Shown here: positions 23,389 to 31,600 of the stretch, piece after piece
Layout of the letters: each line of letters begins with the position of its first letter
Numbering within the stretch: position 1 is the stretch's first letter
Virus record (IMG/VR): IMGVR_UViG_3300011189_000401
Span: 1 to 56,887 of that record
Strand: one strand, 5' to 3'
Source: a virus
Length of the DNA stretch: 56,887 nt
Made by a program: the position numbers and the translations under genes
Notes under the pieces: model-generated
Databases searched by the model: none
What the model was told of the DNA's origin: nothing
What the model saw: the letters and a program-made list of their open reading frames with translations, nothing else

Positions 23389-24870
23389 CTATTTCAAAAG
23401 ATCATCTACATCGACATACTCTAACTCGTGCTCTTCAGCCTTGTACGTTCTGATCCGGCGTCGAGCGTGTTTCGCGAACCACGGATGCCCGTTGTCCTGA
23501 AAGTCGACGAATGTGACCGTTTCTTCACGGTCAGTGTTGACCTCGCCGTTGGCCATCTTCTCTTTGCGCAGGATGCGACCAATCTCCTGTTTGGTCTGGA
23601 TACCGGACTTACCGGCACCAGCCTTGATTCCCAGGTCGCAATGAAAGTTCAGCCCCTCGGAGAGCACGGTTCCAAACAGGATAGGCAGGTCGCCCTGCTT
23701 GAACGCCTCGATGTCCTCGTCTCGTGAGTATGAACTTCCATGAGCGAAGGCCATCCCGTCCTTCGGAATGCCGAAGTCGGTGGCCATCATATCCATGAGC
23801 CGTTCACCATGCTCGATCCGTGTGACAAACCCGATGGTCTGACCGTTGTCCTTGAACTCCGACAGCGTCAACTCACAGATAGCCCGGTTGCGGAACTCAT
23901 CGCCCACAATGATCCGGTCGTACTCTTTGTTGTAGGTCAGTGGGTTGGAGTCGAAATACACGTCGTTGCGCACCACTTTGATGAGAGGCCGTGCAAGCCA
24001 CCCAGCGTCGATGAGCCACTTCGTTGATATCTCATGAATGGTAGGGCCTAGGTAGCCCTCCAGAAGTCCGTCTCGGTTACCCTCAGTGCCGTCTGAGCGC
24101 TTGATAGTAGAGGTCTCCGGTGTACCAGAGAACCCGTGGCGTAGCGAAGCGTTCTTGCAGGACTTCGAAATTGAGCGCCATGTGTTCGACTGGAGGTGGT
24201 GAACCTCATCAAAGATAAGGTACTCGACGCTCTCCAGATACTTCTTGATGCGCGCCCGCTTCTTCTTGCCTTTTGACGATGTCAGCGTTTTGTCGATGGC
24301 GACGGTGAACTGCTCGGGTTGCCATAACCCATCACCGATGAACCCCACGGGCTCATCCATGTACTCTTCCAGTTCGCCCCGTAGCTGCTGAGCGAGATCC
24401 TTGGAGTTGATTACGACGAGGGTCTTCTTGCGCCACGTCTTGACCAGCGCAGCCATGATGACTGTCTTACCGGCACCAGTAGCGAGGTCGAAGATACCTC
24501 GTGTCTTCTTGTAACCCCTGACCAATGACTCAAGCTGGTAGTCCCTGAGCTTCAGCGGGTTGCCGCCGATCTCCATGTCATCGAGGTGAAGCTTGGCGAC
24601 ACCCATGTCTGGCATCTTGCGAATGCGCCTCTTGTCCTCGATTTTGTACTCAACGCCAGCACGCTTCATCAGCGTGACGACGCGAGGCAGGAACCCGGTG
24701 AGAAAGCTGCCTTTCTTGGTGACGAAGTATTTGTACTTCGGCATCCTTGGATTGTGCTTGCGCGCCCAGAAGTCATTCTCTTGGCGCAGGTACCTACGAA
24801 GGATCTTGATAAGTTTTGTCGTAACCCCGTTTAGCTGCGACCTGTAGTCGTTAACCTCGATTAAAACCAT
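23389..24870 (-). CDS. UvsW-like superfamily 2 DNA helicase
   Basis: A 493-residue helicase with motif I LATGAGKTV (near residue 131), motif Ia VVINSKDLAQQ, motif II IFDEVHH (near 221), motif III GFSGTPE (near 248) and motif VI QEIGRILRKE. In T4, UvsW remodels branched DNA, removes R-loops and shifts replication from origin to recombination mode; a similar job is inferred from the shared neighbours. It is the first gene of the DNA-metabolism block. Its SD (AGGGG) lies inside the 3' arm of a 14-bp inverted repeat, so translation may depend on where the mRNA starts. Confidence 0.85.
   Translation of the reverse strand: MVLIEVNDYRSQLNGVTTKLIKILRRYLRQENDFWARKHNPRMPKYKYFVTKKGSFLTGFLPRVVTLMKRAGVEYKIEDKRRIRKMPDMGVAKLHLDDMEIGGNPLKLRDYQLESLVRGYKKTRGIFDLATGAGKTVIMAALVKTWRKKTLVVINSKDLAQQLRGELEEYMDEPVGFIGDGLWQPEQFTVAIDKTLTSSKGKKKRARIKKYLESVEYLIFDEVHHLQSNTWRSISKSCKNASLRHGFSGTPETSTIKRSDGTEGNRDGLLEGYLGPTIHEISTKWLIDAGWLARPLIKVVRNDVYFDSNPLTYNKEYDRIIVGDEFRNRAICELTLSEFKDNGQTIGFVTRIEHGERLMDMMATDFGIPKDGMAFAHGSSYSRDEDIEAFKQGDLPILFGTVLSEGLNFHCDLGIKAGAGKSGIQTKQEIGRILRKEKMANGEVNTDREETVTFVDFQDNGHPWFAKHARRRIRTYKAEEHELEYVDVDDLLK
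24851..24864. promoter_or_regulatory. Palindromic site, one mismatch (L-I-E-V-N register)
   Basis: Reads TTAACC-TC-GATTAA. It covers codons 3-7 of the UvsW-like gene, just downstream of the promoter/hairpin region. Confidence 0.6.
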
Positions 24871-24933
24871 TTTAGCCCCTAGGTCCAGTGTCCTTTTATT
24901 CCGTCAATAAAAGAATTGAACCTAGGGGCTAAA
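24871..24933 (-). promoter_or_regulatory. Nested hairpin that would mask the helicase SD
   Basis: Perfect 14-bp arms lie at 24871-24884 and 24920-24933. An inner perfect 8-bp stem lies at 24893-24900 and 24906-24913. The arm nearest the gene contains the SD (AGGGG) and ends next to the ATG at 24870. In a transcript that reads through from the tail genes both arms would be present and the SD paired. A transcript begun at the element at 24914-24941 would lack the 5' arm. Confidence 0.7.
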
Positions 24934-24941
24934 CTTTCCGC
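24914..24941 (-). promoter_or_regulatory. Promoter-like element GCGGAAA-N16-CAATT
   Basis: GCGGAAA (24941-24935), 16 bases, then CAATT (24918-24914). It lies at the boundary between tail genes and DNA-metabolism genes. The start site would be expected near 24905-24910, inside the inner hairpin. The 5' arm of the inverted repeat lies in the spacer and would not be transcribed from here. Confidence 0.65.
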
Positions 24942-24966
24942 TCAGGGCCGAATTTTCTAAATTAGT

Positions 24967-27900
24967 TTAGGACGGCTCGAAGAAGGTGCTGCAATCGTCT
25001 GACTTGGAGGGAACGATATCGCGTGTGTAATCCTGAACATCTGCGAAAATGTTCGGGAAGCGCACAACCTCTAGCTCCATCTTGTGCCACCCTTCTTTGA
25101 TCGACTTGATCATCACCGGTTCCTCTACGATGTCATACGGCGGGTATGTCATCGGCACGAACTGACCGGGGTAAAACGAGATCCCCTTGTCATAACGAGC
25201 CTCACACTTATACGAGATCTTACGAGATGAGTTGACCCGAGCCAGCCGAGTTACCACGTCCCGCGCCACATTTGGCTGGTGGACGAAGTCGGCCTGAACA
25301 CTGAGTTCACTGGCTTGCCCCTTCGCCTTGTCGGCTCTTCGGCAATACTCGTTGTTCGAGGCATTCAGAAGGATTTCACCTTCGAAGGTGTCTGTGATTC
25401 GGTTCTTACGGTATTCGTAGACCACCCGGTTGTACAGGCTTTGATACCCCTGATCGCCCTCACTAATCTTGTTTCCAAGGTTCAAGTTGTAACACAGCGG
25501 GTTGTTCCAGTCCGGCACCTGCTTGATATCCAGGACTCCGAACTGGAGCTTCCCGTCTCGCATGTACCAGAAGAACCCGAACTGGTGACAGATCTCTTCG
25601 ATGAGCTTCGAGCTATTCCAAGGCTGCGTCATGAAGACCGACGCCTCGTAGTGAGGGGTCTGCGCCTTGACCTTCTTGATGTTTGCTCGATCGATCAGTC
25701 GCTCACCAAATGGATACTCTCCATAAGTCGAGATATGATAATCCAGAATATCGAGCGGGTGAACTAGGACGCCGCCGCGCTCGATATACCTGCCTGCCTC
25801 GTCTACCTGTCCGGCAAATGAGGCGTAGAGGACAGATGAGCCCACACCGTTTCTGATAGCGAACCGTCTGTCAAGAGAGCCTAGCTTCCAGTTCCATTCG
25901 CCACCCCTCAGCTTGACGGCTTGAAGCCGCTGGCCGTCACGCGTCTCAGCGGTAGTCACCTTGTGATAGGGGTCGTAAAGCTTGCCTACATACTCAACAG
26001 ACCGGTGGGTCTCCCTCGTATATGGGTCTACAACCTCCCTGTGTTCCTCATAGTGGTTATCCAAGACCTTGGGGAAGGGTGAGTGTACCACATGCTTCTG
26101 TATGCCCCTCAGCTCCCTCTCAGACGGCCCCTCGTTTTCCTTCTTCCCTACCACGATGTCAATATCGGCTGCGCTCTCTACAGCACACTTGTTGGCAGCA
26201 TAGATATACAGGTCGTCACCAGCTGACAGGCTGTTGTTGAGCATCACCTTCTTGCTCACGGCCTGCATCATGGGGACGTTGTATTGGTGGCCGTACGCCA
26301 GTGGGAAATACGAACCGAGGTCAGCCCCGTTCTCGGGGACCGGCTTTCGAACTACCCTGAAATGACGGGCATGGAAATACTTCTCAGCCGTTTCCTCGTT
26401 CTCAAGGTCTGTACCCAACTCATCAATGTCCTTCTCAGTGAGGTCTCCGCGCTTGAACCTGAGCGTATTTACGAAGTCATCCTCGTCCGGCTTGTAGGAC
26501 TCGGTGTAGCTGTACGGATTCTCAGCCGGATCTCCGTTCTCGTCGAGTGCAACGTCTGGCTTCTTCAAGGCTTCATACCGGCTCCCGTATTCAGTGGGCA
26601 CCGAGAAGTAACACCTCTCGAACCAGTTGCCGGAGGTGTCCCGTCTCAACTCGGAGCTAATACAGACGCCAAACTTCCCTGAAGCCTGTCCCAGAAGAGC
26701 CCCGTTGAACTCCTTGTAGTTCACGTTCTCAGGGTCGTTGTACCCCGTTTTGACAACCGTCCCCTCTCTAACAAGACTGGAGAGCGGTCTCATCATGTCG
26801 AATCGCAGCCCTCGCAGCCTGTCTACAAACAGTTCTGCAATGTCATCACCGTTGCCATCTGGCACGAAGAGGTCATCGCCACCGGTCGTGTTGTCAACAT
26901 GGAAGTCGATGTGTCCAACTATGTACTCAGACGATAAGAACTTGAGCGGGTCGTGAGCCTGAAGCTGGCCGTACAGATCTCTAACCGTTGCCCGGTGAGA
27001 CAGCGCGTACTCATGCTTGTCTGACTCAGGAAGTGAATGGTTGTGGATCTCTAGCGCTGCAAACCCCGTTTGATCCATTGTCGCCGCAGCCCCGATGTCC
27101 TCAATCATCTTGAACCTGTAGATCTCCCGGATCTCACTGGTCACCGTCTGGGTATCAGACGTCGGGTCATCGTTATCGAACTCAAGGGTGTAGGTCTGGC
27201 CTGCGTCGATAAAGCCTGTAGACAACTCGGAGTCAGCTTCAGGGTCAAATGGATAGAACCCATTCAGTCTGATGTAGACCCTGTCATAGTTGTCAGTCAG
27301 TGCCCCGTTTGGAACAGGTCTTACGTGACAACCGCTTTCAACCAGTTGTCTGATCTCGGAGAGATAGCCGAGAATAGGGGCCGTATTTGGAAGTTCTAGC
27401 GCAAGCTTGTCGTCGTCATCGCCTCCATCCGGTGAGCCAATGGCCTCGTATGGAATGACACGGTAGTTCCCTTGGTGGGGTTGACCTAGGATAACTTCAC
27501 CGGGGCCTTCAGGGAACAGCTTCTTTTTCTCTCCTTTCATTTCACCGTAGTCACCTACATTGGGATCAAACGTCCACTCAATGAAGTAGTTGCCAACTCT
27601 CTCAGATCCAACGACTCTATCTCTAGGCATATTCAAGATGAGCATGTGGTCACCAAAGCCGTTATTGGCGAGCCTTTTAGCAGTAGTTCTCTTGAAGGTA
27701 GTAGCCCGCTCGTACTCCCCACCGCCTCTGATGACTTCGATCTTGTAGTGGTCACCGGGTTGCCACTCGTTGTTGTAGCCACCTTGAAGCGGCTCGTGAT
27801 AAATCGTCCACGGATCTTCGGGGGACTGGCTACCCAGCTTGGCCCAACTGCCATCATCAATGTTTGTAATGATGGTATTCGGTGCGTCGGTCTGCCAAGC

Positions 27901-28641
27901 GTGCTTAGTCTCAGCGTTCCCCTCCGGGAACGACGTCGTGGGGTCATCATCGGGGTATTCGATGTACGCCAAGAAGTATTCCAGCGGCAAGATAGCATTG
28001 GCCTCTGTCTTGTCACCCTCAACATCCCAATTCTTGAATCTGTCGTTGTAATAGTCTCCGCTACCGTCTTGCCAGTCGGCGACCTCGAACTCAGCTATTG
28101 ACGCTCCACCGTATACAACCGGATTCATCCGGCCACTTGCTACGGTCCAAGGGGAGTCATCATAAGGCGTAAAGTCGAGACCTACGTCGACCTCACGGGG
28201 TGCCATGATCTGAAAATACTGGAATGAACGAGGGGTGAACTTCGACATATAGCCGTCAGCCTTTGCATCCTCGTACATACGCACGGTAAAGCTGAGCACT
28301 CCTTCGCCAAAGTCTACGTCGGTCATGTAGCCCCGGAAGTCGCCTAGCACTTCCTTCCTGTCCTTGACGAAAAAGACTGTGACCTCGGCGGATTCATAGT
28401 CGACGTCACGAAACTCCTTCATGAAGTCGCGTACTCCATCCCAGACACCCACGTTGAGCGTCGGGACCGGGGAACCAGACTCGAAGCCTACCTCCATCTT
28501 AGCTGGCTCAAACTGTGTGACCAGTGGAAGGTAGTTCCCCTCGTAAGACTCGCCCCCGATCGTTTCCTCAATCGTCAACCTGTGAGTGGCGAACCTGTAA
28601 AGCTCGCCGTTCACCTTAATTCTGATTGCGTAATCCTTCAT
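24967..28641 (-). CDS. Tail tip / baseplate hub-like protein
   Basis: A 1224-residue protein. The N-terminal 130 residues are beta-rich (MKDYAIRIKVNGELYRFAT...). The C-terminal part (about 1000-1200) includes NSSKLIEEICHQFGFFWYMR followed by DGKLQFGVLD and YNRVVYEYRKN, the pattern seen in siphophage tail-tip attachment and hub proteins. It is the last gene of the tail block and probably sits at the distal tip, contacting the host envelope. The SD is TGGAGAAG. A weak palindromic-site relative lies at 27481. Assignment rests on order and on this C-terminal pattern. Confidence 0.65.
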   Translation of the reverse strand: MKDYAIRIKVNGELYRFATHRLTIEETIGGESYEGNYLPLVTQFEPAKMEVGFESGSPVPTLNVGVWDGVRDFMKEFRDVDYESAEVTVFFVKDRKEVLGDFRGYMTDVDFGEGVLSFTVRMYEDAKADGYMSKFTPRSFQYFQIMAPREVDVGLDFTPYDDSPWTVASGRMNPVVYGGASIAEFEVADWQDGSGDYYNDRFKNWDVEGDKTEANAILPLEYFLAYIEYPDDDPTTSFPEGNAETKHAWQTDAPNTIITNIDDGSWAKLGSQSPEDPWTIYHEPLQGGYNNEWQPGDHYKIEVIRGGGEYERATTFKRTTAKRLANNGFGDHMLILNMPRDRVVGSERVGNYFIEWTFDPNVGDYGEMKGEKKKLFPEGPGEVILGQPHQGNYRVIPYEAIGSPDGGDDDDKLALELPNTAPILGYLSEIRQLVESGCHVRPVPNGALTDNYDRVYIRLNGFYPFDPEADSELSTGFIDAGQTYTLEFDNDDPTSDTQTVTSEIREIYRFKMIEDIGAAATMDQTGFAALEIHNHSLPESDKHEYALSHRATVRDLYGQLQAHDPLKFLSSEYIVGHIDFHVDNTTGGDDLFVPDGNGDDIAELFVDRLRGLRFDMMRPLSSLVREGTVVKTGYNDPENVNYKEFNGALLGQASGKFGVCISSELRRDTSGNWFERCYFSVPTEYGSRYEALKKPDVALDENGDPAENPYSYTESYKPDEDDFVNTLRFKRGDLTEKDIDELGTDLENEETAEKYFHARHFRVVRKPVPENGADLGSYFPLAYGHQYNVPMMQAVSKKVMLNNSLSAGDDLYIYAANKCAVESAADIDIVVGKKENEGPSERELRGIQKHVVHSPFPKVLDNHYEEHREVVDPYTRETHRSVEYVGKLYDPYHKVTTAETRDGQRLQAVKLRGGEWNWKLGSLDRRFAIRNGVGSSVLYASFAGQVDEAGRYIERGGVLVHPLDILDYHISTYGEYPFGERLIDRANIKKVKAQTPHYEASVFMTQPWNSSKLIEEICHQFGFFWYMRDGKLQFGVLDIKQVPDWNNPLCYNLNLGNKISEGDQGYQSLYNRVVYEYRKNRITDTFEGEILLNASNNEYCRRADKAKGQASELSVQADFVHQPNVARDVVTRLARVNSSRKISYKCEARYDKGISFYPGQFVPMTYPPYDIVEEPVMIKSIKEGWHKMELEVVRFPNIFADVQDYTRDIVPSKSDDCSTFFEPS
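27481..27494. promoter_or_regulatory. Degenerate palindromic site (two mismatches)
   Basis: Reads TTGACC-TA-GGATAA. The codons are ATC CTA GGT CAA (VILGQP). It keeps the stop-avoiding change of the N-L-G-Q register plus one more, so it may be a weak or decaying copy. Confidence 0.35.
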
Positions 28642-28651
28642 AACTTCTCCA

Positions 28652-28665
28652 TTAACCTGGGTTAA
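28652..28665. promoter_or_regulatory. Palindromic site TTAACC-TG-GGTTAA (perfect)
   Basis: Lies between two tail genes. It supplies the stop TAA (28664-28662) of the 1782-aa gene. Confidence 0.85.
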
Positions 28666-31600
28666 GCCTGGGTCACCTTCACAATACGCCCTGCAAGTTG
28701 ACCAAAGGCGAGGTACATATCCCCATCTGGGTCCACCTCGATTGCGTTTACTTGCTCGAACCCTCCAAATGAGTCTACACCGAAGGCGCCGTCTGAGTTC
28801 CAGACCGTTGAACCATCTGCCTTAGAGAGTCGGGCGAAAACAACAGAGTCCGATCCACCACCTGCCACCAAATCATAAGTGCCCACATACACGTCACCGT
28901 GCTTGTCTACCGCCAGCTTAGATGGAACCATGCTCACAGTGAATGGGTCAACAGACCAGTTAGGAGTCCCGGAGGCTGAATACGTGTAGGACTTAGTGGT
29001 GTCAAAGGAAGTAATCACGCCTGTATCGTCGCCCACATATACGGCGTGCGCCGCTCTGTCTACCACGATGGTGGTGATGGTGCCACTGACTGTCCCGAGT
29101 AGAGTAGTGGCACCTGTTTCACGATCTACTTCCCATACTCTATCCATACCGTCTGCGAAGAACACCTCTCCTGTCTCAGACACAGTGATGCAGTACGCGG
29201 AGAAGCCACTGTCTACGTCGATTGGCCACTGACCCGTTGTAATCTCTTCCAGCCAGCTGCCATCACTTGTCGGCTCGAACTTCCTGATAACGGTATCGTC
29301 TATTACGAACAGTTCCTCATCTCCGAGTGTGCTTCCACGCTGGGGGAGCCCATTCTTGTTCCAGACAGCAAACTGTCCTTCACCGAGGCCATAGTTTGCA
29401 ACGGGGACCGCAAAGTGTCCTTCTCCGCTGGCGTCACTGGCTCCAATCGTTCCGTCTTCATCCAGGTAGTAAACAAGAGCTTCAGGTGACAGATCTTGAC
29501 CGGAATTATCGGGGTCTACAGTCACAGAATCAAGCTCCAGAATAGGCCACCCCGAGTTATCGTATCCCCAGAATTCACCCGTCGTTACCACCGTGCCATC
29601 GAGGTCCATCCTCTTGACGCTCTCGCCGTCTGTAAAGGCCAAGAACAGCGTTTCAACTCCATTTTCCTCGCGACTAGTAAGAGTCATTCCTTTGATCGGA
29701 TCGTTGATGTCGAGCAACACCGTCTGCGTAATGGTTGCGCTGGGGAACCCAGCAGGTTCAGAAACAGTGATGGTGGCCGTCTCCGTGCGGCCAACCCTGT
29801 CCACAAAGTCAATCTCGTACTCTCCGTTGTAGCGAGGCGTGAGGATGAACGCAACCTCCCCGGTGATCATACTCTTGGTGAAAATCCACTCCGGGTTGTA
29901 CTCTCCATCTGCGTCATAACCTCTGACATCGAAGTGGTTGTACTCTCCGGTATCAGCGGTGATAGGCATGGAGTTGTCATACGTCACCGTACCCCCTTGT
30001 GCGTCCACACCCGTCACCGTTACTTTCACCTCGTTCAGTGTGTTGACCAGCGATGGGTAAGAAAGCGTGTAGCCCACGATTCCACTCTCTTCGACAAACA
30101 CCGTCATGCTTCTGATATCTGTGTACCCAGCGGTATTAGTCGCCTTGCACTGGACGGTGTAAGTCCCTAAGTCGTTGTACGTATGAGAGATGGCATCGTT
30201 CGTCGATGAACCACTCTGGGTACCCTCTCCGAAGTCCCACTCGTATGAGAGCGTGTCGCCCTGTGGATCGGTAGCGATGACTGAAAAGGTCAACTGTGTT
30301 CCGGGGAGGATCGTCGTTTTGTCAACCGAGATACTTTCAATTACTGGAGTCTTAGCCTTCTTGGTAGGGCTCTTGCCTACAGTCCAATCATGATCAATCA
30401 AGGGGACTTCGATCTCCTTGTAGATCCCATCTGGATCTGAAGAGAAGCCTCCTTCGACCGAGACGTAACGCGTCTCGATACCATCTGTGTGAGCGATGAC
30501 CAAGGGGAATGGCTTCTCTAGCTCGAACATCGAGTTTACCGAGTAAAACAGACGACCGTACTCTTCTGACTCCGGTGGCAGATTGTCAGCCGTCAGCGTG
30601 ATATGAGTGGCCACGCTGCCCTGATACGAAAGCTCAGGCATCAAAAATCCAAAGTCTGATTCCACGAGACCAAAGTTGCTGAACATCTCAGACTCAGATT
30701 CCACGATACAATCAGACCAGTCAATCCAACGGCCAAACACAGCCTCTCCAATCGAACGCCTTGCGGCAGACCCCGGACTCTTGAAGCGGATACCCATGTG
30801 CGTGTGCGCCGATGTGGTCATTCTTTCAGGTACATCAAACGAGGCTGCACTAGCCATCAGGTAAATCTTGTAACCGGAGGGAACCGAAGGAGAGCGATCG
30901 AGCACAATCACTGAATCGAAGCTCTCCTTGATGAGATACTGAGCGTCCCAAGTATTTGTGTCCGGGTTGTGAACCAGTATGCTGTAGCCCTTCAGGGCTC
31001 CTTCTTCAAAGGACTCTTCGATTGTCATACCTGTCCCTTGTGTGAAGCCGGTATGAGTCAACTCCACAGAAGGGAACGTGTATGAGGACACATCGGTGTT
31101 AGACCAACTGGTACCATCGTAGTTGCCGGTGATTAGGTCGAAACCGTAACAGCCCGTCAGGTTGATCATGCTGAGGCAATCGAAGAACTCCATGTTGGAA
31201 TTCTCGAAGACAATCTCTTCGTACCCCTTGTTGGTGTCGAAACGATCTGTGAAGTCGAAGATGGAGTTAGCCATCCCGTTCACAATATTGCCGATGTAGT
31301 TGACACCCCTTGTCGGGCCGTACACAAACTCGTCACCGTCTACCGAAGGAGATCCTCCCCCGCTGAACAAGACCGTGCTACCGTCTGCTAGCTCCACGGT
31401 GTCGCTGTACACCTCCATCCAGTCTACGTCGTCGAAAGCAGATACGTGACCTCGGGTGGTTCCTTCGATATCACCATCTGGTTGCCTGAGCCTCGTCGAT
31501 GTGAACACCGGTTCGTACAGCGGCTCGGTACTGATTTGGATGTCCCCGATGCCAACCTCGACGCCGCCATACCCGTTGCTATCCATGAAGCCGAAAGAGA

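Noticed and set aside
25162-25175. Further palindrome-like string CTGACC-GG-GGTAAA
   Set aside because: It has two arm mismatches and does not follow either of the coding registers seen in the other copies.
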